The notes beneath the pieces were generated by a model. The model was given only the letters and a program-made list of their open reading frames with translations, was not told the origin of the DNA and made no database searches. From Actinomycetota bacterium (GTDB lineage Bacteria > Actinomycetota > Actinomycetes > Nanopelagicales > Nanopelagicaceae): a stretch of DNA of 6,350 nucleotides. The stretch is taken from contig WLGP01000056.1 in NCBI GenBank assembly GCA_009703165.1, positions 1 to 6,350 on the forward strand. Direction: 5' to 3'. The translations under genes and the position numbers were made by a program. This document shows positions 1-6,285 of the stretch, one piece after another. Every line of letters begins with the position of its first letter. Position 1 is the stretch's first letter.

Positions 1-1424
1 AAGAGCTACCAACCATTGAGTCACTCAACCTTGCAAAGCTTGATGTATCGACAATGGGTAACCACGAGCATGATCGCAATCTCGATCACCTCAATAAAGT
101 AATTGGTGCATCTGATTTCCAGTGGGTAGTCTCAAATTACAACTCTGATTCACTAGCTTCATTGAAGTCTGGCGCTAAGACAACAAAGAACTACACCATT
201 ATTGAACGTGGTGGCGTAAAGATCGGTATCGTCGGAGCGAACACTCCTGAGACCATCGAACAGGTATTCCCAGGAAACCTTGATTACAAGGATGCTTCAG
301 GAGCTAAGAAGACAATCCAAATCAATGCAGGCGTCGCTGGAATCAATAGCGCAATCAAGGAAGCTAAGGGCAATGGAGCAGAGATCGTTATCGCTCTCGT
401 GCACCAGGGCTGGTCAGAAAATGCTGACGGCGTTGCCAAGGGTGTTCTCAATACACTCGCATCACAGATCAAGGGGGCAGTTGCAATTTATGGCGGCCAC
501 AGCCACCAGACATATGCATCTGTAGTTCCAGGATCTGCTCGCGTTGAGCCAATCGTTCTCGGCCAGGTACGTAACGCAGGTGTTGAGTACACACGTACTC
601 AGATCTGTATCCGTTCAGGCAAGGTCGTTGGACAGTCAATCCAGCACGTCCTTAAGGCTGCTGCACCAACAATCAACACCGGTGTCGTAAGCACTGTCAC
701 CACACAAGATGCGACAGCAGCTGCAATGGTGAAGAAGTACAAGGATCAGCTCTCAGCAAAGCTTGATGTCAAGATCGGTCAAGTATCTGCAACATTCCCA
801 CGTGGCGGAACACCAGCAGTTGAACGCTCAGGTGAAACTCCAATGGGTAACTACATCGCAGATCTGATGCGCGCTAAGTACAAGACTGACTTCGCACTTC
901 AAAATGGTGGCGGTATCCGCGACACATTCCCTGCACGTACATATGTACCAGCAGTAACAGGACTTGTTCGCACAGGAACTGGCCCACTTGACGTAACACT
1001 CGGTGATGCATTTACCGTCTTCCCATTCGGTAACCAGGTCGCAACAACAGTTGTTACCGGTGCAAACCTTTGGAAGGCACTTGAAAACGGTGTTGGTGGA
1101 AACTATCCAGGTGATGGACGATTCCCACAGATCTCAGGATTCAAGTTCTCATTTGATGCATCAAAGCCTGTCGGAAGCCGCGTTGTCTCTGTAACCAAAC
1201 TTGATGGAACAGAGATTGCTAAGGACAACAAGGAGTACACATTGACAACACTCGACTTCGTAATTTACGGCGGCGATGGTTACCTCAATGTCTTCTCTCC
1301 TGCACAGGCAAAGGTCAAGGGAGCACTTCTCGATATCTTCGTAGATGCTCTTAAGGCAGATCTTGCAGCTGGAAAGGTCACACAAGTTCCAGTCGCAGAT
1401 GGCCGCATCAAGAAGGTCGGCTAA
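1..1424 (+). CDS. 5'-nucleotidase / UshA-family phosphohydrolase, 5'-partial
   Basis: This is a secreted-type metallophosphoesterase that probably removes phosphate from nucleotides or related phosphoesters outside the membrane. The reading frame is open from the first full codon at position 3, so the ATG at 54 is an internal Met (SLNLAKLDVSTM precedes GNHE) and the true start with any signal peptide lies upstream of the window. Counting that Met as residue 1, the N-terminal metal-binding domain shows GNHEHD (2-7, keeping the His/Asp catalytic dyad), the LVHQG histidine (His117) and GGHSH (147-151). The C-terminal nucleotide-binding domain shows ETPMGNYIADLM (261-272), NGGGIR (284-289), the FPFGN loop (323-327) and YGGDGY (405-410). 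The first metal-ligand motif (D-x-H) is outside the window. The protein ends shortly after the domain with no membrane anchor or sorting signal, so it is probably freely secreted. The usual GNHEFD is GNHEHD here. The family call is firm; substrate specificity (AMP, UDP-sugar, cyclic nucleotide) cannot be read from sequence. Confidence 0.93.
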   Translation, partial: ELPTIESLNLAKLDVSTMGNHEHDRNLDHLNKVIGASDFQWVVSNYNSDSLASLKSGAKTTKNYTIIERGGVKIGIVGANTPETIEQVFPGNLDYKDASGAKKTIQINAGVAGINSAIKEAKGNGAEIVIALVHQGWSENADGVAKGVLNTLASQIKGAVAIYGGHSHQTYASVVPGSARVEPIVLGQVRNAGVEYTRTQICIRSGKVVGQSIQHVLKAAAPTINTGVVSTVTTQDATAAAMVKKYKDQLSAKLDVKIGQVSATFPRGGTPAVERSGETPMGNYIADLMRAKYKTDFALQNGGGIRDTFPARTYVPAVTGLVRTGTGPLDVTLGDAFTVFPFGNQVATTVVTGANLWKALENGVGGNYPGDGRFPQISGFKFSFDASKPVGSRVVSVTKLDGTEIAKDNKEYTLTTLDFVIYGGDGYLNVFSPAQAKVKGALLDIFVDALKADLAAGKVTQVPVADGRIKKVG

Positions 1425-1447
1425 CCCCTAAAAACCATAAAGTAATC

Positions 1448-1482
1448 AGAAGGGGCGCTACGAGAAATCGGGCGCCTCTTCT
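1448..1482 (+). terminator. Hairpin terminator after the 5'-nucleotidase gene
   Basis: The arms AGAAGGGGCGC (1448-1458) and GCGCCTCTTCT (1472-1482) form an 11-bp stem with one G-T wobble. Inside it, CGA (1461-1463) and TCG (1468-1470) can pair further and close a GAAA tetraloop (1464-1467). It begins 24 nt after the stop codon. The T-tract that follows is weak (GCATTTAT), so termination efficiency is uncertain, but no other terminator is visible before the tRNA. Confidence 0.75.
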
Positions 1483-1502
1483 GCATTTATCTCCGCCTGC
1501 AT

Positions 1503-1531
1503 TTGGGCGACTTTGGGAAAACGGGTACTAT
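1503..1531 (+). promoter_or_regulatory. Candidate promoter of the tRNA-Arg gene
   Basis: A TTGGGC -35-like box (1503-1508) and a TACTAT -10-like box (1526-1531) are separated by 17 nt and place the transcription start near 1538, about 14 nt before the mature tRNA. The -10 box fits the actinobacterial TAnnnT pattern; the -35 box matches only the TTG core. A perfect palindrome, TGAGCGCTCA (1531-1540), overlaps the end of the -10 box and the predicted start. Confidence 0.5.
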
Positions 1532-1551
1532 GAGCGCTCACAACTAGATAA

Positions 1552-1624
1552 GCGTGCGTAGCTCAACGGATAGAGCATCTGACTACGGATCAGAAGGTTA
1601 GGGGTTCGAATCCCTTCGCGCGCA
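1552..1624 (+). tRNA. tRNA-Arg (anticodon ACG)
   Basis: A complete 73-nt cloverleaf is present. The acceptor stem GCGTGCG (1552-1558) pairs with CGCGCGC (1617-1623) with one T-G wobble, and the discriminator base is A1624. The D arm is GCTC/GAGC (1561-1564, 1573-1576). The anticodon stem TCTGA/TCAGA encloses the loop CTACGGA, with anticodon ACG at 1585-1587. The T arm AGGGG/CCCTT encloses TTCGAAT. The 3' CCA is not encoded (ACG follows), so a CCA-adding enzyme is required. A34 is expected to be edited to inosine by TadA, letting this tRNA read CGU, CGC and CGA codons. Terminators on both sides suggest it is transcribed alone. Confidence 0.97.
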
Positions 1625-1631
1625 CGAGTTA

Positions 1632-1668
1632 AGCCTTTGGTGCCTTTCACACCAGAGGCTTTTCTTTT
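1632..1668 (+). terminator. Rho-independent terminator of the tRNA-Arg gene
   Basis: AGCCTTTGGTG (1632-1642) pairs with CACCAGAGGCT (1650-1660) over 11 bp with one T-G wobble, enclosing the 7-nt loop CCTTTCA. It is followed at once by the T-rich run TTTCTTTT (1661-1668). This is a classic intrinsic terminator 8 nt after the tRNA and the strongest one in the window. Confidence 0.9.
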
Positions 1669-1740
1669 GCCCTGATGACTTGAATTGGCTGATTCACGAC
1701 TGGTCAATGGGGTACCGAGAACCTTGGTTTAGGTAAAGAT
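1669..1740 (+). other. Upstream region of the secreted-protein gene, no clear promoter
   Basis: This stretch between the tRNA terminator and the next start must hold the promoter of the exported-protein gene, because the terminator should block readthrough. I see no convincing -35/-10 pair: TTGAAT (1680-1685) is a possible -35 box, but only GTCAAT (1703-1708) lies at the right spacing. The sole ribosome-binding hint is AGGTAAAG (1731-1738), which is weak. Confidence 0.35.
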
Positions 1741-3366
1741 TTGCTTATGAATCTTCTCTCGCGATCAAAGAGCGCTCGAATACTTCTCACAGCACTCATC
1801 TCTTTCTCATTGAGTATCACGTTAATTCCTAGCGCCAGCGCTGATTCTTACAATCCGCTCAACACTCCTACAGGCAAAGAGAACCTCTTAAATTATGTCG
1901 TTGAAAATGGAAGCGTTGAACGAAATGGTTATCTTGCAATCATGCCGCTGGCGGTGACATCTGCGTCAGAGACTCGAGCTGATAAGTGGCAATGGTGTAC
2001 CGGCTTAGATGATCCGATATGCGATCCAAAGAATAATCCGACCAACCTCAAAGCAACTTCTATCCTCGGTCCCTGTCTTACTGCCACAGAAGAGAATTGC
2101 ATAGACTCACTTGAAATTGGCATTGGCGAAAAACTTGAGAAAGCCACCCTCATTCGAACTACTGCAGGACTTACCTTTCCAGCCGATGAGCGGATTAACT
2201 ATCCGGGAAGTTCAACAATCTCACTGTGGAAAACCCCGAGCTCTTCACTCTCTTTTGCAGCAATGCCACGCTTACAACTCTATTTTCGAAATGGAACTTT
2301 TGCGGTGGGAGATCTCTTTACAGATGTGATTCCTTATAAAGAGAAGACTGGGGATTACTCTCAAATTCGCATCAATACAAGTCCCGAGGCAAATCCGGGT
2401 ACTCGCTACAACTTCGCACCGCATGGCCAATTCTGCGTATTTGAGGAAGATGGAATTTGTGGCGCAGCCCAAGACTTTGAAGAGAATGCACGGGTAAAGA
2501 TGAAGATTCGTGTCTCTAAGATTGTCGGTGGATGGTTTCAAGGTCGTCTTGCAGATCCAACGTTAGATGTTGCCAGCTTCTCCGAAAAGAACAACCTGAT
2601 CACTGTTGAAGCCTCATCTGTAAAGGTTCCTCGAATGGCAATTCTTGTAAAGCCTGCCGAATTTACCGATCAAGAGAGAATTTGGTTTGTGAATATGGGT
2701 AGATGGAGCACTGCAGATGGCTCAGTTGCTAGTGGTCCACAGGCTGGAAACCCTCAGGATTCCTTCCCATTTATTGATCTCTATCGCACGAGAGTCAAGG
2801 ACACAACTGTCGGTCTCAATACCTTCTGGAATTTCAGTACTACCTCGTGGGGAGATGGCAGCCAGTGCCTGCAGGATAAGAGCAAGGTTCTCGGTATCGT
2901 CACAACAAATGCGCTGGCATATGACGGGCAATCTCCATCTTTTGTTGATGGTGCGCTTAATTACCGTGTAGCAGGGCTTCACTTAATGCCAGATGGAGTT
3001 ACCACTGTTAAGGGTTCATATAACCTCGTCATGCGAAGTGAAGTAGCGCGTTGTCTCTATGGATTTACAAATGCTCCAATCCAAGCATCGGTCTCAATCA
3101 TCGGCGGCGAAAGCACTAATGTTGCAACCACTGTTCTGGGTGAGAGAAATGGTTGGCTCAGTATGTCTGCAGCCGGATTTACCTTTAGTACCAAGACTAT
3201 TCAGGTGAAGTTGAGCCAAGAGACACCTGCTCCAGTGGCTACACCGACACCAACACCAACTGCGGCGGCAAAGAAAATTACAATCAGCTGCAAAAAGGGG
3301 AAGACTGTAAAGAAGGTTACTGCGGTGAAACCAAAGTGTCCTTCTGGCTACAAGCTATCCAAATAG
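1741..3366 (+). CDS. Exported cysteine-patterned protein of unknown function with Lys-rich two-Cys tail
   Basis: I do not recognise the family of this 541-residue protein. A Sec signal peptide is clear: a basic start (R8, K10, R13), a hydrophobic stretch (about 14-30), and an ASA cleavage site after residue 34. The mature part is polar and Ser/Thr/Gly-rich with short hydrophobic strands, suggesting a beta-rich extracellular fold. Its cysteines follow a pattern: 86/94, 112/120 and 232/240 each with seven residues between, single Cys376 and Cys438, and 517/533 in the tail, so disulfides are likely. A Pro/Thr linker (about 494-507) leads to a Lys-rich tail of roughly 31 residues ending KCPSGYKLSK. 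I recall similar tails on freshwater actinobacterial exported proteins, perhaps for surface retention (inference). There is no LPXTG motif or C-terminal membrane helix. The start is ambiguous: TTG at 1741 lies 7 nt after AGG (1731-1733), ATG at 1747 lies 13 nt after; the mature protein is unaffected. Its stop is 2 nt from the stop of the convergent YCII gene. Confidence 0.88.
   Translation: MLMNLLSRSKSARILLTALISFSLSITLIPSASADSYNPLNTPTGKENLLNYVVENGSVERNGYLAIMPLAVTSASETRADKWQWCTGLDDPICDPKNNPTNLKATSILGPCLTATEENCIDSLEIGIGEKLEKATLIRTTAGLTFPADERINYPGSSTISLWKTPSSSLSFAAMPRLQLYFRNGTFAVGDLFTDVIPYKEKTGDYSQIRINTSPEANPGTRYNFAPHGQFCVFEEDGICGAAQDFEENARVKMKIRVSKIVGGWFQGRLADPTLDVASFSEKNNLITVEASSVKVPRMAILVKPAEFTDQERIWFVNMGRWSTADGSVASGPQAGNPQDSFPFIDLYRTRVKDTTVGLNTFWNFSTTSWGDGSQCLQDKSKVLGIVTTNALAYDGQSPSFVDGALNYRVAGLHLMPDGVTTVKGSYNLVMRSEVARCLYGFTNAPIQASVSIIGGESTNVATTVLGERNGWLSMSAAGFTFSTKTIQVKLSQETPAPVATPTPTPTAAAKKITISCKKGKTVKKVTAVKPKCPSGYKLSK
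3241..3258 (+). repeat. ACACCR x3 hexamer repeat encoding the TP linker
   Basis: Three tandem copies of ACACCG/A encode Thr-Pro-Thr-Pro-Thr-Pro in the linker before the Lys-rich tail of the exported protein. Gain or loss of units would change linker length without shifting frame, so length variation between strains would not be surprising. Confidence 0.6.
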
Positions 3367-3375
3367 AGTTAGCCA
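3345..3375. terminator. Possible hairpin spanning the two convergent stop codons
   Basis: TGGCTA (3345-3350) can pair with TAGCCA (3370-3375), and within the loop CTAT (3355-3358) can pair with ATAG (3363-3366) around CCAA. The structure covers both stops of the convergent genes. Neither strand has a T-tract after it, so it is not a standard intrinsic terminator; it may be chance or a weak bidirectional pause or 3'-end structure. No better terminator is visible for either transcript. Confidence 0.25.
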
Positions 3376-3695
3376 AGTAGCGGGCGAACTTCGACCTTGC
3401 GATTGCAGGCCTTTGAACCTTCAAGGGCTAGAGCGATCGCTTCATCGTGATCTGCTGCATTGATAATCCAGAAACCACTTTGGAATTCATCGTTATCGAT
3501 GTAGGAACCTTTAACTATTGAGCCGGCACCTGCGCGATTGTCGATGAGGTTTGCTGTCGATGGTGAATCTACACCGCAGGCAAAGATCCAGTGGCCATTG
3601 TTCTGCAATTTTTCATTGAAGATATCGATTGCTTCCATCTCATCAGATGATCCGGTACGTGATCCTGAGTCAATTACTGAAAGTAGAAATCGCAC
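3369..3695 (-). CDS. YCII-domain (DGPF-like) small protein
   Basis: This 108-residue protein resembles the YCII/DGPF family (Pfam YCII), small cytoplasmic alpha/beta dimers of mostly unknown function. The N-terminal strand MRFLLSVID is followed by a helix ending IFNEKLQNNG (about 25-34), a CGVDSPSTANLI segment (40-51), GSIVKGSYID (58-67), a GFWIINAADHDEAIALA strand-helix (74-90), and the terminal VEVRPLLG, which matches the family's EVRP ending. The usual DGPF tetrapeptide aligns with KGSY (63-66), so a hallmark acid is absent. The start chosen is GTG at 3695, because AAGGAG lies 6 nt before it (minus-strand view) and the family's typical N-terminus begins there. The open frame extends upstream to 3860, but that part overlaps the tauE-like gene and has no family similarity. 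It is the last gene of the cys operon, 14 nt after the tauE-like stop. Its function in that pathway is unknown. Confidence 0.85.
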   Translation of the reverse strand: MRFLLSVIDSGSRTGSSDEMEAIDIFNEKLQNNGHWIFACGVDSPSTANLIDNRAGAGSIVKGSYIDNDEFQSGFWIINAADHDEAIALALEGSKACNRKVEVRPLLG

Positions 3696-3701
3696 AAGGC
3701 A

Positions 3702-3707
3702 CTCCTT
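3702..3707 (-). promoter_or_regulatory. Ribosome binding site fixing the YCII start
   Basis: On the minus strand AAGGAG lies in the 14-nt gap after the tauE-like stop codon and 6 nt before the GTG at 3695. It is the best Shine-Dalgarno match in the window and decides for the short 108-residue protein over the longer open frame. Confidence 0.8.
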
Positions 3708-3709
3708 AA

Positions 3710-4465
3710 TTAGGCGCGAATAATTGCAGTTGCGTTGAGAACAATAATAGCCACGGCAACAATGATGCCAAGTTGCTTGGCTGGAAGAATTCCAACGAGC
3801 TTTGCGGCAAATGGTGCTGCCAGCGTTCCGCCTATGGCGAGTCCACCAACGATCGCCCAATCAATATCAATGCGGCCAATTTGAGCAAGGAATCCGACCG
3901 AGGCTGAGACGGCAACGACGAATTCGGCAGCACTGACAGTTCCGATGATCTTTCGTGGCTCTGTCGCAGTTGTTGAGATAAGTGTTGGAGTTACAACTGG
4001 TCCCCATCCACCACCGCCTGAGGCGTCAATAAATCCGCCGGTAAATCCGAGATAGCTCAAGAAACGAGGGTTCTTAATCTCGATCATATTTACTTGGCCT
4101 TCGGTCTTAAAGACGTTGCGATAGAGAAGCAAGAATCCAAGGAAGAGCAGAAGAGTTGAGATAAAAATCTTTGAACTTGAGAGATCGATAAAGGATAAGA
4201 ATGTTGCACCTAGAAATGCACCGATACCGCCAGGAATTGCTAGGCGGAGAAGAATCTTCTTATCAATGTTTTCTGCATGCCAGTGAGACGCACCCGATGC
4301 CAACGTTGTGCCGATCTCGGCAAAGTGAACCGCTGCAGAGGCAACAGCTGCTGATGCGCCGAGAGTGACCAAGAGGGTCGAGCTGGTGAGGCCAAAGCCC
4401 ATTCCGAGTGAACCATCGATCAGTTGAGCAATAGTTCCTACAAAAGCAAAGAGAATCCAGTTCAT
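3710..4465 (-). CDS. TauE/SafE-family membrane protein, probable sulfate/sulfite carrier
   Basis: This 251-residue integral membrane protein belongs to the TauE/SafE family (sulfite exporter/CysZ-like permeases). About eight hydrophobic segments are visible, roughly at residues 4-26, 28-47, 71-92, 99-115, 135-160, 173-196, 203-221 and 232-249. Its two halves each carry the family's glycine-rich motif after an Ile-Asp: LIDGSLGMGFG (15-25) and FIDASGGGGWGP (145-156), reflecting the internal duplication typical of these transporters. The ATG overlaps the cysNC stop as ATGA (4462-4465) and no good Shine-Dalgarno precedes it, so translation is probably coupled to cysNC. Family members move sulfite, sulfoacetate, taurine-derived sulfonates or other anions. 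Downstream of cysD-cysNC, sulfate uptake is the most natural reading: Corynebacterium glutamicum has a TauE-type CysZ in its sulfate-reduction cluster. Export of excess sulfite remains possible. The family is firm; substrate and direction are inferred. Confidence 0.88.
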   Translation of the reverse strand: MNWILFAFVGTIAQLIDGSLGMGFGLTSSTLLVTLGASAAVASAAVHFAEIGTTLASGASHWHAENIDKKILLRLAIPGGIGAFLGATFLSFIDLSSSKIFISTLLLFLGFLLLYRNVFKTEGQVNMIEIKNPRFLSYLGFTGGFIDASGGGGWGPVVTPTLISTTATEPRKIIGTVSAAEFVVAVSASVGFLAQIGRIDIDWAIVGGLAIGGTLAAPFAAKLVGILPAKQLGIIVAVAIIVLNATAIIRA

Positions 4466-6285
4466 AGGAGAATCTTAAGGATCTTCTCTACGCTCTCTTC
4501 GATCGGCGCGGTGCCATCAATCACTAAATCAGGATGAGTTGGACGCTCATAATCTTGGCCAACGCCTGTGAAGTTTGGAATCTCACCTGCTGCAGACTTC
4601 TTATAGAGACCCTTTGGATCGCGCGAGCGACAGATCTCTACTGGAGTATCGACGAAAATTTCTAAGAATTCACCATCATCAAAGATGCCCTTGGCGCGTT
4701 GGCGATCAACTTCAAATGGACTGACAAGAGCTGAGATAACGATCAAACCTGAATCGACCATCAACTTTGCAACTTCAGATACGCGACGAACATTCTCGGC
4801 ACGATCTTCAGGAGTAAATCCTAGATCCATATTGAGGCCAAGACGTAAATTATCGCCATCTAAGACGTATGCATGGGCACCTTGAGCAAAGAGGCGCTTT
4901 TCAAGAGCATTTGCAATCGTTGATTTTCCTGATCCAGATAGACCAGTAAGCCATACAACGCGCGCCTTCTGGTTCTTCTGCGCGCTGCGCTGGACCTTAT
5001 CTACCTCGTAATCCTGGTGTGTGACATTAGATGCGCGACGCAATGAGTGGCGAATCATTCCAGCGCCGACGGTCTTGAGGGTAAGTCGGTCTACGAGAAT
5101 AAAGTTTCCAAATTCACGATCATCACTGTAGGAACGCATGACTAGTGGAATATCTGATGCGATCTCAACGTCACCGATTTCATTCATCTTCAAGGTATCT
5201 GTTGAGATGTGCTCGCCGGTATTGACATCAGTCTTATGGCGAATCTTGGTGATGATTGCCGGTGTCGTCGATGGACCGCTGATCATTAGATATGAACGGC
5301 TATGAATCAGCGGCTCTTCGTTGAGCCAGACAACGTGTGCGGCAAAACGATCTGCTGCAGCTAAATCTTCTTTATCGACAGCGATTACATCGCCGCGAGT
5401 TGCATCAACTTCAGGGGTAAGGACCAAAGTGATGGCATCGTCGGTATCGGCCTTTGAAATCTCTTTCTCGAAGGTAACGATCGAGGAGATTGTTGCCTTC
5501 TGATTACTTGGAAAGATTGTGACTTCTTCACCCTGTGTGAAGGTTCCACGGCGAACCGTTCCTGATACTCCGCGGAAGTTATCGGCGCGAGCAATCATCT
5601 GAATACGCATAAGGCCACTTGCAGTTGGATCTTTCGGCTTCTGCCAGCTTTGAATTGCATCCTGGAGCGTCTGGCCTTTGTACCAAGGCATTTTGTTGCT
5701 TGGATAGACGACATTATCGCCAGCAAGTGCGCTCAGCGGAATAATGTGAATATCGCTTACATCTAGTCGCTCAACTGCGCGCTGAATATCTGCTGAAATC
5801 GCATCGAATACTTCTTGCTTGTAATCCATCGCATCGAGCTTATTAATTGCGATGATGATGCGAGAGACGCCCATCAACGAACAGATTGTGAGGTGGCGAA
5901 GGGTTTGCGTACGCACACCCTTCATCGCATCGATAAGAACAAGGCCGATATCAGCGCGAGATGCGGCAACGACCATATTTCGTGTGTACTGCTCGTGCCC
6001 TGGTGCATCGCTAATAATCAGACGCTTTCCATCAAGGAGAGTCATCGAACGGTATGCAACATCAATGGTGATTCCTTGTTCGCGCTCAGCCTCAAGGCCA
6101 TCTGTAAGCAAGCTGAAGTCAATTTCACCGGCAGGAATAGTTGAACCGCTGCGACGAACTTTGCGTGCAGCACCGATGGTGTCGTGAGGGATGCTGTCAG
6201 TTTCAACAAGCAAGCGACCGATTAGCGTGCTCTTTCCATCATCTACGCTTCCGCAGGTAAGAAGGCGAACGATTGCCCCGGCCAT
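4462..6285 (-). CDS. cysNC: Bifunctional sulfate adenylyltransferase subunit 1 / APS kinase (CysNC)
   Basis: This 607-residue fusion handles sulfate activation. The N-terminal EF-Tu-like GTPase (CysN) partners CysD to make APS from ATP and sulfate; the C-terminal APS kinase (CysC) turns APS into PAPS. CysN motifs are the P-loop GSVDDGKS (12-19), the EREQGITIDVAYR block (67-79), DAPGHEQY (93-100), NKLD (148-151) and SAL (185-187), followed by beta-barrel domains to about 415. After a short linker the CysC part shows P-loop GLSGSGKST (448-456), DGDNLR (476-481), SPFEVDR (522-528, with the serine phosphorylated in some family members) and RDPKGLYKK (555-563). Both domains look intact, and the length is close to mycobacterial CysNC. 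The start ATG overlaps the cysD stop by one base (TAATG); AAGGG ends 8 nt before it. The 3' end overlaps the tauE-like start. Rhizobial NodQ has the same architecture, but no nodulation or sulfotransferase gene is visible, so assimilation fits better. Confidence 0.97.
   Translation of the reverse strand: MAGAIVRLLTCGSVDDGKSTLIGRLLVETDSIPHDTIGAARKVRRSGSTIPAGEIDFSLLTDGLEAEREQGITIDVAYRSMTLLDGKRLIISDAPGHEQYTRNMVVAASRADIGLVLIDAMKGVRTQTLRHLTICSLMGVSRIIIAINKLDAMDYKQEVFDAISADIQRAVERLDVSDIHIIPLSALAGDNVVYPSNKMPWYKGQTLQDAIQSWQKPKDPTASGLMRIQMIARADNFRGVSGTVRRGTFTQGEEVTIFPSNQKATISSIVTFEKEISKADTDDAITLVLTPEVDATRGDVIAVDKEDLAAADRFAAHVVWLNEEPLIHSRSYLMISGPSTTPAIITKIRHKTDVNTGEHISTDTLKMNEIGDVEIASDIPLVMRSYSDDREFGNFILVDRLTLKTVGAGMIRHSLRRASNVTHQDYEVDKVQRSAQKNQKARVVWLTGLSGSGKSTIANALEKRLFAQGAHAYVLDGDNLRLGLNMDLGFTPEDRAENVRRVSEVAKLMVDSGLIVISALVSPFEVDRQRAKGIFDDGEFLEIFVDTPVEICRSRDPKGLYKKSAAGEIPNFTGVGQDYERPTHPDLVIDGTAPIEESVEKILKILL

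Noticed and set aside
54..56. ATG as the start of the nucleotidase gene
   Set aside because: The frame is open to the window edge, and the Met sits directly before the GNHE catalytic motif in the middle of the phosphoesterase domain, so it cannot be the start.
1552..1624. tRNA-Arg as an integration (att) site
   Set aside because: No integrase, phage gene or repeated copy of the tRNA 3' end is visible downstream; neighbouring genes look like ordinary chromosomal genes.
1731..1747. Leaderless transcript starting at ATG 1747 from a TAAAGAT-like -10 box
   Set aside because: The box does not fit TAnnnT well and nothing like a -35 box lies at the right distance (GGTACC instead).
2272..2982. Minus-strand open frames of 86-89 codons inside the exported-protein gene
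   Set aside because: They are opposite a gene with a clear signal peptide and domain pattern, and have no ribosome binding site or recognisable family.
3696..3860. N-terminal extension of the YCII open frame (Trp/Arg/Cys-rich)
   Set aside because: It lies wholly within the tauE-like gene in another frame, has shadow-like composition and no family similarity; AAGGAG and the GTG at 3695 give the expected YCII N-terminus.
5815..6187. Two plus-strand open frames of about 110 codons opposite cysNC
   Set aside because: They are antisense to a fully conserved GTPase domain, overlap each other in different frames, lack ribosome binding sites and show no recognisable motif.
4462..6285. NodQ (nodulation-factor sulfation) instead of assimilatory CysNC
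   Set aside because: Same domain order, but the neighbours are a sulfur-type transporter and a YCII protein, with no nod gene or sulfotransferase in view.
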